From contig UCEU01000041.1 of the NCBI GenBank assembly GCA_900471485.1, positions 62,001-126,000 on the forward strand: a DNA stretch of 64,000 bases, given 5' to 3'. How positions within the stretch are numbered: the stretch's first letter is position 1; every line of letters begins with the position of its first letter. Shown here piece after piece: positions 26,214-34,687 of this stretch. This DNA is from Hyphomicrobiales bacterium. Lineage in GTDB: Bacteria > Pseudomonadota > Alphaproteobacteria > Rhizobiales > Rhizobiaceae. The notes under the pieces were generated by a model, which worked only from the letters and a program-made list of their open reading frames with translations, made no database searches and was not told where the DNA came from. The position numbers and the translations under genes were made by a program.

Positions 26214-26244
26214 CTGTATTCACGAGTGCCGAGGCCGCGCCATC

Positions 26245-27246
<1,002 letters not shown>

Positions 27247-27258
27247 TGCTCGTATTCC

Positions 27259-28341
27259 TTACAGTTTGCCCGGCGCGTGCAGCTTCACGGCTTGGCCGGT
27301 ACGCACGCTTTCGTCGGCGGCGAGGCAGATGCGCAGCGATGCGACGGCGTCTGCCATGTGGCGGTTAAGGTCGATGTCCTCGCGGATGGCCTTCAGCATG
27401 AAGGCCTGCTCGCGATCGCAGAGTTCCTGATGGCCGGGCTCGCCCGCCATCGTCATGTCCTCGTCCGGCCGGATGAACCTGCCGTCGGCGCCGGTCTCCG
27501 CGCTATGCAGGCGAATGACCGATGTCTTCGTGTGCGCGTCGATATCGTCGGACCTGGCGTTCGGGTCCATGACGATCGACACCGACCCCTTCGGCGACAT
27601 GATGTCCTTCACGAAGAAGGCCGTCTCCGAGATCATCGGGCCCCAACCAGCCTCGTACCATCCGACCGAGCCGTCCTCGAACAGCACCTGGAGCTGGCCG
27701 TAGTTGTACATGTCGGGCGCGATCTCGTCGGAGAGCCGGAGCCCCATGCCGCGCACTTCCATCGGCCGGGCATCGGTGATCTGGCACATGACGTCGACAT
27801 AGTGCACGCCGCAATCGACGATCGGCGAAGTCGTGCGCATCAGCGACTTGTGCGTCTCCCAGGTCGGGCCGCTGGACTGCTGGTTGAGGTTCATGCGGAA
27901 CACATAGGGGCCGCCGAGCTTGCGCGCTTCCTCGATCAACCGCATCCAGGAGGGATGATGGCGAAGGATGTAGCCGATGACGAGCTTGCGCCCGGCCTTC
28001 TGCGCCGCCGCCACGACACGCTCGGCGTCGGCGACCGTCGGCGCCAGCGGCTTCTCGACGAAGACGTCGCAACCGGCCTCGAAGGCCGCGACCGCGTAGT
28101 CGGCATGCGTATCCGAATAGGTGCAGACGGCGCAAAGATCGGGCTTCAGCTCGGCGAGCGCCGCCTGGAAATCCCCGTACACGTTGTAGCCCCGCAACTC
28201 CGCCGGCAGATCCGGCGTCGAGCGGTTGACCAGCCCGACGATCTCGAAGCCCGGATTGTTGTGATAGGCCAGCGCATGGCTGCGGCCCATGTTGCCGAGA
28301 CCGGCGACGAGGACGCGGATCGGTTTGTCTGACGCGCTCAC
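27259..28341 (-). CDS. Gfo/Idh/MocA family oxidoreductase
   Basis: NAD(P)-dependent dehydrogenase of 360 residues for sugars or inositols. The Rossmann start is RVLVAGLGNMGRSHALAY and the conserved EKPLAPT motif (catalytic-lysine region) is near residue 95, followed by HHPSWMRLIEEARKLGG and DCGVHYVDVM. It starts with GTG overlapping the permease stop (GTGA). Its place inside the sugar importer operon suggests it oxidises the imported compound or a derivative. The exact substrate is unknown, but the divergent kinase suggests an amino or acetamido sugar. Confidence 0.9.
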   Translation of the reverse strand: MSASDKPIRVLVAGLGNMGRSHALAYHNNPGFEIVGLVNRSTPDLPAELRGYNVYGDFQAALAELKPDLCAVCTYSDTHADYAVAAFEAGCDVFVEKPLAPTVADAERVVAAAQKAGRKLVIGYILRHHPSWMRLIEEARKLGGPYVFRMNLNQQSSGPTWETHKSLMRTTSPIVDCGVHYVDVMCQITDARPMEVRGMGLRLSDEIAPDMYNYGQLQVLFEDGSVGWYEAGWGPMISETAFFVKDIMSPKGSVSIVMDPNARSDDIDAHTKTSVIRLHSAETGADGRFIRPDEDMTMAGEPGHQELCDREQAFMLKAIREDIDLNRHMADAVASLRICLAADESVRTGQAVKLHAPGKL

Positions 28342-29180
28342 TTGACCGCTCCCGAGGTGATGCCGCGGATCAGCTGCCGCGAGAAGATGACGTAGAGAAC
28401 GAGGATCGGCAGGATCGCCAGCGACAGGGCCGCAAGGACCGCGTTCCAGTTGGTCACGAATTGGCCGATGAAGATCTGGCTGCCGAGCGTCACCGTCTTC
28501 GTCGCTTCGGCCGGCGCCAGGATCAGCGGGAACCAGAGATCGTTCCAGATCGGGATCATCGTGAACACGGCGACCGTTGCCATGGCCGGTCGCACCAGCG
28601 GCAGTACGAGGCGGAAGAAGATCGCGTATTCGGAGAGCCCATCGATGCGCCCGGCATTCTTCAGGTCGTCGGAAACGCTGCGCATGAACTCCGACAGGAT
28701 GAAGATGGCGAGCGGTATCCCCTGCGCGGTGTAGACGAGGATCAGAGCCGTCAGCGTGTTGACCAGCCCCGCCGCGACCATGCCCTGCAGGATCGCCACG
28801 GTCCCCAGACGGATCGGGATCATGATCCCGATCGCCATGTAGAGACCGACGAGCGTGTTGCCTCGGAAGCGATACTCAGAGAGAGCGAAGGCGGCCATGG
28901 CGCCGAACAACAGCACCAGGAAGATCGCGACCACGGTGACGATGAAGCTGTTCTGGAAATAGAGGGCGAAATCGCCCTGCCCGAGAACCGTCTGGTAGCC
29001 GACCAGGCTGAAGGTCGAGGGCGTCGGCACCTGCATCGGCGAGCGGAAGATCGCGTTGCGGTCCTTGAACGAGTTGATGATGGTCAGAAACACCGGGAAG
29101 ATGGCGACCAGCGTATAGGCGATCAGCGCCAGATGAACGAGACCGGTGCGGATGGGGGATGTGCGCGCTCTGTTGGACAT
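28338..29180 (-). CDS. Carbohydrate ABC transporter permease (MalG type)
   Basis: Inner-membrane permease of 280 residues with six helices. The first helix is LVHLALIAYTLVAIFPVFLTI; the coupling loop is LKNAGRIDGLSEYAIFFRLVLPLVRPA, with the EAA-like glycine. The C-terminal ISRQLIRGITSGAVK is the usual end of MalG/LacG-type permeases. It follows the other permease after 10 bases and overlaps the dehydrogenase start. Confidence 0.92.
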   Translation of the reverse strand: MSNRARTSPIRTGLVHLALIAYTLVAIFPVFLTIINSFKDRNAIFRSPMQVPTPSTFSLVGYQTVLGQGDFALYFQNSFIVTVVAIFLVLLFGAMAAFALSEYRFRGNTLVGLYMAIGIMIPIRLGTVAILQGMVAAGLVNTLTALILVYTAQGIPLAIFILSEFMRSVSDDLKNAGRIDGLSEYAIFFRLVLPLVRPAMATVAVFTMIPIWNDLWFPLILAPAEATKTVTLGSQIFIGQFVTNWNAVLAALSLAILPILVLYVIFSRQLIRGITSGAVK

Positions 29181-29190
29181 GACACCCTCC

Positions 29191-30138
29191 TCAGAACTGG
29201 TAGCGACGCATGCGCCGCTGGATGGCGAAAAGATAGAACGACACGCCGGCGAGGATGATCAGGAACATCACGGTCGCGATCGTCGCGCCCATCGAGCGGT
29301 CGCCGAGCTGCAGCTGGAAGCCGAAGAAGGTGCGGTAGAGCAGCGTGCCGAGAATGTCGGTCGACATGTCGGGGCCGGCCAGCGCTCCCTGCACGGTGTA
29401 GACGAGGTCGAAGGCGTTGAAATTGCCGACGAAGGTAAGAATCGAGATGATGCCGATCGCCGGCAGGATCAGCGGCAGCTTGATCTTCCAGAACTGCGCC
29501 CAGCCAGTGATGCCGTCGCATTCTGCGGCCTCGATCACCTCTTCGGGGATGCTCAGCAGCGCGGCGTAGATCAGCATCATCGGGATGCCGATATACTGCC
29601 AGTTCGAGATCAGCGACACCGCGATCAGAGCCGGACCGGACTGTCCGAGCCACGGCGCGAAGAGGGATTTCATGCCGACGAGGCTCATCAGCCAGGGGGC
29701 GACGCCCCAGATCGGCGACAGGATCAGCTTCCAGATGAAGCCGACGATCACGAAGGACAGAAGCGTCGGCAGGAACATGGCGGTGCGGTAGAATGCCACG
29801 AACCGCAGCCGTGGCGTCGACAGAAGTGCTGCCAGCGCGATGCCGATCGGGTTCTGCACGCACATGTGGATGACGAAGAAGACCAGGTTGTTGCGCAGCG
29901 CGTTCCAGAAATCGTGCGCCCAGCGGGCATCGCCGAACAGCACCTTGTAATTGGCGAAACCGACAAAGGTCTGCGCGCCGTCGACCGTGTTGTAGAGCGA
30001 AAGCCGGAGAGTCTCGATCAACGGCAGGATCATGATCGCCGAATAGACGACCACCGCGGGCAGGAGGAAAACGCCGATATGCCAGCGTATGGGGCGCTTG
30101 ATCGGGGCCGCTTCGAAAGGGCTGTCGGCTTCGCTCAT
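29191..30138 (-). CDS. Carbohydrate ABC transporter permease (MalF type)
   Basis: Inner-membrane permease of 315 residues with six main helices. The coupling loop is VIEAAECDGITGWAQFWKIKLPLILPA. I start it at the ATG at 30138 (MSEADSPFEAAPIKR), preceded by GAGAGACA; an upstream in-frame ATG at 30234 lies inside the intergenic repeat and is not expected to be used. The binding-protein gene lies upstream, separated by 239 bases of repeat-rich sequence. Confidence 0.92.
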   Translation of the reverse strand: MSEADSPFEAAPIKRPIRWHIGVFLLPAVVVYSAIMILPLIETLRLSLYNTVDGAQTFVGFANYKVLFGDARWAHDFWNALRNNLVFFVIHMCVQNPIGIALAALLSTPRLRFVAFYRTAMFLPTLLSFVIVGFIWKLILSPIWGVAPWLMSLVGMKSLFAPWLGQSGPALIAVSLISNWQYIGIPMMLIYAALLSIPEEVIEAAECDGITGWAQFWKIKLPLILPAIGIISILTFVGNFNAFDLVYTVQGALAGPDMSTDILGTLLYRTFFGFQLQLGDRSMGATIATVMFLIILAGVSFYLFAIQRRMRRYQF

Positions 30139-30199
30139 TGTCTCTCGTCTTGTCTTTGGTTTACGGCGATCGCGCCGCCCTGATTGTCTTTGGAGGGGA

Positions 30200-30325
30200 A
30201 AGACCCTCTCTGGCCTGCCGGCCATCTCCCCCACAAGGGGGGAGAAGACTCGCGGCGCCCACCTGCCTCAATCGAGGTTCGGCGGGCCGGCTAGGTTAAG
30301 CCCTCCCCCTTGTGGGGAGGGTTGG
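30200..30325. repeat. Rhizobial intergenic palindromic repeat (RIME-like) between binding-protein and permease genes
   Basis: Two G+C-rich hairpins: CTCCCCC (30226-30232)/GGGGGAG (30238-30244) and CCCTCCCC (30301-30308)/GGGGAGGG (30314-30321). The left part, CCTGCCGGCCATCTCCCCCA, is nearly repeated at 44735 in another ABC operon. Such elements are common in intergenic DNA of Rhizobiaceae. Here it is intercistronic within an operon and may stabilise the upstream binding-protein mRNA. The rest of 30139-30377 holds no gene I can support. Confidence 0.65.
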
Positions 30326-30377
30326 GAGGGGCCTTGGACTTGGCGCCAAGCCCCACCCTTCGAGGCGGGTTTCGCCG

Positions 30378-31637
30378 TTACTTGCCCGGCTTATACCAGC
30401 CGTCGAGGCCCTTCTGCAGCTTCTCGGCGGCGACCTGCGGCGTATCCGTGCCGTTGATCACGTTGGCCGATTCAACCCAGGTCTCGTTTTCCAGGTTCGG
30501 CGTGCCGCGCGACAGGATCTGGTAGGTCGAGCGCACGGTCGACTTGTACGGGCCGCGCCAGGAAACGAATTCCTGAGCCAGCGGATCGCTCATCTTCACC
30601 GGGTTGGAGTTCAGGCTGAAGAAGCCCGGCAGCGAGTTGGCGTAGATGTCGGCGAATTCGCTGGAAGCGACCCACGACAGGAACTTCTTGGCTTCCTCGG
30701 CATGCGCGCTCTTGGCGTTCAGGCCGACGCCGATATCCGGATGGTCGGAGATGTAGCCGGTGTCGCCGGCCTTCGGAACCGGCGGCGGGAACGCGCCCAT
30801 CTTGAACTGGGCCTGGCTGTTGAACAGCGCGATTTCCCAGGAACCGGCCGGATAGATCGCGGCGCGGCCGAGCGTGAAGAGGTTTTGGCTGTCCGAATAA
30901 GTCTGCGCTTCGAAGCCGTCACCCAGGTAAGGCTTCCATTTGGCAAGCTCCTCGTAAGGCTTGACCCAGTCGGCATCCGTCAGCTTCTGCTTGCCGGAGA
31001 TCAGGGCAGCGCGGCCATCTTCACCCTTCCAGTAGTTCGGCCCGATGTTCTGGTAGCCCATGGTGGCGGCTTCCCAGAGATCCTTCGTGCCCATGGCGAG
31101 CGGAATGAAGGTGCCGTCGGCCTTGATCTTCTCGAGCGCGGCGAAGAACTCGTCTTCCGTCTTCGGAACGGAGATGCCGAGCTTGTCGAAGGCGTCCTTG
31201 TTGTAGATGAAGCCGTGGATGACGGATGCCATCGGCACGCAGAAGGTGGACTTGCCGTCGTCGGTCGACCAGGCGGCCTTGGCGACCGGCGTGAAGTTCT
31301 CCATGCCCGACAGGCTCGTCAGGTCGGAAAGCTGCTTCTTGTTGAAGAGCTCGAGCGATGCGTCGAACGGACGGCAGGTGATGATGTCGCCTGCGGAGCC
31401 GGCATCGAGCTTGGCGTTCAGCGAAGCATTGTATTCGGTCGGCGCGGTCGGCGAGAAGACGATCTTGATGCCCGGGTTCTTGGCTTCGAAAGCCGGGATG
31501 ATCTTTTCCTGCCAGATCTGCAGGTCGTCGTTACGCCAGCTTTCGACCGTCAGCGTGACATCCGCGGCATGCGCGAAGCCGACCGACGTCAGCAGGCTGG
31601 ACGCCAGCAGGAAGCCTTTCAGTGCGTTGTTCTTCAT
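30378..31637 (-). CDS. Sugar ABC transporter substrate-binding protein
   Basis: Periplasmic binding protein of 419 residues (family 1 extracellular solute-binding protein). It has the signal peptide KNNALKGFLLASSLLTSVGF, cut after AHA, then DVTLTVESWRNDD and the usual long helical region. SAGDIITCRPFDASLEL and AAIYPAGSWEIALFN are typical of the sugar-binding group, and it shows the ASEFADIYANSLPGFFSLN C-terminal segment. The start at 31637 has a GGAGAGGG box. It is first of the minus-strand operon and is divergent from the kinase/GntR genes, so the region 31638-32014 should hold both promoters. Confidence 0.92.
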   Translation of the reverse strand: MKNNALKGFLLASSLLTSVGFAHAADVTLTVESWRNDDLQIWQEKIIPAFEAKNPGIKIVFSPTAPTEYNASLNAKLDAGSAGDIITCRPFDASLELFNKKQLSDLTSLSGMENFTPVAKAAWSTDDGKSTFCVPMASVIHGFIYNKDAFDKLGISVPKTEDEFFAALEKIKADGTFIPLAMGTKDLWEAATMGYQNIGPNYWKGEDGRAALISGKQKLTDADWVKPYEELAKWKPYLGDGFEAQTYSDSQNLFTLGRAAIYPAGSWEIALFNSQAQFKMGAFPPPVPKAGDTGYISDHPDIGVGLNAKSAHAEEAKKFLSWVASSEFADIYANSLPGFFSLNSNPVKMSDPLAQEFVSWRGPYKSTVRSTYQILSRGTPNLENETWVESANVINGTDTPQVAAEKLQKGLDGWYKPGK

Positions 31638-31836
31638 TTCCCTCTCCTGTTCGAAGCGCTCCGGGGCGCTGTTCTTGGCCTGAAGCGAACGGCTGATGAC
31701 GGAGCTTGGGCGGCGGGATCCTACACGAACCACGCATTCTCCAACTTCGTCTTCCATCGAGTGGTTCGGCTAGTTTTCGGTGCCGACTTGTTCCTCATCG
31801 ATGCGCTGTTCCCTGAAGCGAATTAAAGTCCAAAAA

Positions 31837-31974
31837 AATACCAATTGTCCAGCCAATTTTAACTTTCGCCAGCAGGAAAATGCGGACTTCCATTTTTATC
31901 ATTTAAAATCAGCATGATAAAAACTATGAAATTTCACTCAAAAGACGCTTGGTAAATGGTATTTTTTTGGTATT
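31837..31974. promoter_or_regulatory. Divergent promoter region with putative GntR/UTRA operators
   Basis: The A+T-rich region between the binding-protein gene and the kinase gene contains a perfect 10-bp inverted repeat TTTTTATCAT (31893-31902) / ATGATAAAAA (31914-31923). TGGTATT occurs at 31957-31963 and 31968-31974, with an inverted AATACCA at 31837-31843 and a related TGGTAAA at 31950. GntR/HutC-type regulators often bind TGGT-containing dyads. The GntR gene two genes downstream is the likely binder. No gene is visible in 31638-32014. Confidence 0.5.
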
Positions 31975-32014
31975 GTACGGAAAAACAAGGCGGAACGGCG
32001 TATCTGAGGGTTCG

Positions 32015-32899
32015 ATGACAGAACTTGCAATCGGCATTGACGGCGGCGGATCAAGCTGCCGGGCAGCCATCATGGATAGGACGGGACAGGTTCTCGGGCG
32101 CGGCACCGCCGGTCCCTCCAACATTCTTTCCGACCTCGACAATTCCCTGCTGAACATCGTCGCGTCCGCCCGCAACGCCGTGGCCGATGCCGGCTTGCCG
32201 AATGAGACGCTGTCTTCCGCGGTAGCGGTCGTCGGCGTCGCCGGCGCCAATGTCGGCGATTATGCCGAGCGCGTCGAACGTGCGTTGCCCTTCGCCAAAC
32301 GCCGCGTCGTCACCGATGCCTCGACCGCGCTGCAGGGAGCGCTCGGCGATTCCGACGGCGTCATCGGCGCCTTCGGCACCGGCTCGGTCTACAATGCCCG
32401 ACGCGACGGCAAGCTCTACGGCATCGGCGGCTGGGGCTTCGTGATCGGCGACCAGGCAAGTGGTGCCCGCCTTGGCCGCGACCTGCTCGAAGCCGCCCTC
32501 CTCGCCCATGACGGCATCCGAAAGCCTTCCAAGCTCAGTCGCGAAGTCATGGCTGAGTATGGCGACGACCCCGAGCGCGTCGTCGAATTCGCCCACGCAT
32601 CCCAGCCCAAAGACTTTGCCCGTTACGCGCCTCTGGTTTTCGACTTTGCCGCCAAGGGCGATCCGATCGGCACCGCGATCGTCGAGGCAGCCGTCCGGTC
32701 GATCGGCGAAAGCCTCGATGCGCTGCTCTGGCCGGCCTGCCCGGCGATCTGCCTGCTCGGCGGCCTCGCCAATGCTTACCGCCCCCTTCTCGCCGAGCGC
32801 CACCAATCACTGCTGAAGGAACCGAAGGGCGATGTGCTGCAGGGCGCGATAGAACTTGCGGTTCAGTTCCTGCGCGAGCAGGGAAAGGACGCCGCGTGA
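32015..32899 (+). CDS. BadF/BadG/BcrA/BcrD-type ATPase, N-acetylglucosamine kinase-like
   Basis: Sugar-kinase fold (ASKHA) protein of 294 residues. Phosphate 1 motif is IGIDGGGSSCRAAI, the phosphate 2 region is IGAFGTGSVYNARR, and GGWGFVIGDQASGARLGRDL is the family signature; the adenosine motif is LLGGLANAY. Related enzymes phosphorylate N-acetylglucosamine, glucosamine or anhydro-sugars. I use the ATG at 32015 with a GAGGG site upstream. The GntR gene overlaps its stop (GTGA at 32896). Divergence from a sugar ABC operon suggests it phosphorylates the imported sugar. Confidence 0.88.
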   Translation: MTELAIGIDGGGSSCRAAIMDRTGQVLGRGTAGPSNILSDLDNSLLNIVASARNAVADAGLPNETLSSAVAVVGVAGANVGDYAERVERALPFAKRRVVTDASTALQGALGDSDGVIGAFGTGSVYNARRDGKLYGIGGWGFVIGDQASGARLGRDLLEAALLAHDGIRKPSKLSREVMAEYGDDPERVVEFAHASQPKDFARYAPLVFDFAAKGDPIGTAIVEAAVRSIGESLDALLWPACPAICLLGGLANAYRPLLAERHQSLLKEPKGDVLQGAIELAVQFLREQGKDAA

Positions 32900-33660
32900 C
32901 CGAGGATATCGCCAGCATCCTGTCGCCCGATCGCCTGCAGGCCGGCGGTACCGGACCGCTCTACGTCAAGCTGCGCCGCACGCTCGAGGAGGCAATCCGC
33001 ACCGGCTCGCTCGGCCACGGCGACGCCCTGCCGCCGGAACGCGATATCGCGGAACTGGCGACCGTCAGCCGTGTCACCGTGCGCAAGGCGATCGACGAAC
33101 TCGTGGCCGATGGCCTGCTCGTTCGCCGCCACGGCTCCGGCACCTTCGTGACCAAGCCCGTGTCCAAGGTCGAGCAGCGCCTGTCGCAGCTCACCTCGTT
33201 TACCGAGGACATGGCCCGGCGTGGCATGACCTCGCGGTCGGAATGGCTGCACAAGGGCATCCACACGCCCTCGCCCGACGAGATGATGATTCTCGGCCTT
33301 GCGACCGACATCAAGGTCTCGCGCCTCTCGCGCCTGCGCATCGCCGACGACCAGCCGCTGGCGATCGAAAACGCCAGCGTCTCCGGCGAATTCCTGCCCG
33401 ACCCCTTCGTCGTGACGACGTCGCTCTATGCCGAACTCGAGCGGCGCGAAGTGCGCCCCGTGCGCGCCGTGCAGCGCATTTCGGCAACCAATATGAAGGA
33501 AGAGGATGCCCGGCTGTTGGGGGTCTCCGTCGGCGCCGCCGGATTGTCGATCGAGCGCATCTCCTATCTCGGCTCCGGCCGGGCGGTGGAGTTCACCCGC
33601 TCGCTCTATCGCGGCGATGCCTATGATTTCGTGGCGGAACTGACGATCGGCACATCGTGA
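32896..33660 (+). CDS. GntR family transcriptional regulator (HutC/UTRA type)
   Basis: Regulator of 254 residues with an N-terminal winged helix (ERDIAELATVSRVTVRKAIDELVADGLLVRRHGSGTFV) and a C-terminal UTRA ligand-binding domain (about 85-245, including RLSRLRIADDQPLAIE and SLYRGDAYDFVAELTIG). It starts with a GTG overlapping the kinase stop. The UTRA type commonly senses amino-sugar phosphates (NagR, DasR), which fits the kinase and importer. Likely represses both divergent operons from the TGGTATT elements in 31837-31974. Confidence 0.9.
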   Translation: MTEDIASILSPDRLQAGGTGPLYVKLRRTLEEAIRTGSLGHGDALPPERDIAELATVSRVTVRKAIDELVADGLLVRRHGSGTFVTKPVSKVEQRLSQLTSFTEDMARRGMTSRSEWLHKGIHTPSPDEMMILGLATDIKVSRLSRLRIADDQPLAIENASVSGEFLPDPFVVTTSLYAELERREVRPVRAVQRISATNMKEEDARLLGVSVGAAGLSIERISYLGSGRAVEFTRSLYRGDAYDFVAELTIGTS

Positions 33661-33708
33661 TCACGGCACGCGTTGAAGCCGGGCACCCTTGCCGCTATTG
33701 CTGGTGAC

Positions 33709-34581
33709 ATGACCAGAAAACCGACGATCTCCGTTCTCGCGACCATCACCGATCCGGGCAATCCGGCCAAGCCGAACGAGGATCGCCTCGGCCACAACGA
33801 CGCCTGCGCCTTCGTGATCGACGGCGCCACCGGCCTCGGCGACCGGCAATATATCGACGCATCCGGCAGCGATGCCGCCTGGATCGCCGCTCAGTTCGCC
33901 GACAGCTTCCGGAGCGGGATCACCCGCGACACCGCGATCTCCGATATTGCCCGCGCCGCATCGCTGCAGGCCCGCGCCACCTTCACTGCAAGCCACCCCG
34001 AGGTTCCACGCTACGCCTGGCCCCTCTCCGCCTTTGCCATGGTGCACGCGGCGGAGGACAGCCTCTCGTTCTACGGCCTCGGCGATTCGTGCCTCTTCCT
34101 GCTGCACGAAGACGGAACGGCGAGCATGCACATGGCGATCCCCGGCGCCTATGCGCGCGAGCAGGCCCACGCCCAGAGCCACATCGCCCGCACCGGCGGC
34201 ATCACCAAGGGCGGCGGCGCGCTCGGCGATGCCCAAACGCTGGCCGCCCTTCGCAAACATCGCGAAAGCCAGAACACGCCGGGCGGCATCTGGACGCTCG
34301 GCCTCGTGCCGGAAGCGGCCGATCATCTGGTTTCGGAAAAACTCGCCCTCCGCGGCAAGGCTCACGCCATCATCTGCAGCGACGGCCTGTCAGATCTCGT
34401 CGTGCTCTACGAAGCCTATGATGCGGCAGGGCTGGTGCGCGCAGCGCTCGACAAAGGTCTTGCCCCGCTCGTCCAGGAACTGCGCCGCTTCGAGCGCGAG
34501 ACGGATCCTGAGGGCTTGCGCTATCCCCGCTTCAAGCAAAGCGACGACACGACCGCGATCCTGTTCGAACTCACGACCTGA
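33709..34581 (+). CDS. PP2C-family serine/threonine phosphatase
   Basis: Protein of 290 residues with PP2C motifs: PNEDRLGHNDACAFVIDGATG (metal-binding Glu-Asp and Asp-Gly), FYGLGDSCLFLL (Gly-Asp-Ser), ICSDGLSDLVVLYE and KQSDDTTAILFEL (final Asp residues). It is therefore likely to be a catalytically active, metal-dependent phosphoprotein phosphatase. I start at the ATG at 33709, 48 bases after the regulator; no strong ribosome site is seen. It is on the same strand as the kinase and GntR gene and may be the third gene of their operon. No kinase partner or anti-sigma pair is visible. Confidence 0.85.
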   Translation: MTRKPTISVLATITDPGNPAKPNEDRLGHNDACAFVIDGATGLGDRQYIDASGSDAAWIAAQFADSFRSGITRDTAISDIARAASLQARATFTASHPEVPRYAWPLSAFAMVHAAEDSLSFYGLGDSCLFLLHEDGTASMHMAIPGAYAREQAHAQSHIARTGGITKGGGALGDAQTLAALRKHRESQNTPGGIWTLGLVPEAADHLVSEKLALRGKAHAIICSDGLSDLVVLYEAYDAAGLVRAALDKGLAPLVQELRRFERETDPEGLRYPRFKQSDDTTAILFELTT

Positions 34582-34608
34582 TCGCCATTTGACGAAACAG
34601 CGATTTCC

Positions 34609-34650
34609 GATTCAGGATCAGGCTCTTGGCCGATGATCCTGAATCATTTT
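34609..34650 (+). terminator. Repeat-borne hairpin between PP2C and metH
   Basis: Perfect 12-bp stem GATTCAGGATCA (34609-34620) / TGATCCTGAATC (34634-34645) then ATTTTCT. It ends the PP2C transcript and may also act on the converging metH. The sequence has the look of a dispersed rhizobial repeat, extending to about 34690. Confidence 0.7.
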
Positions 34651-34687
34651 CTCCGCCAATTGAATCAGTTCCTGAAGACGCGACCGA

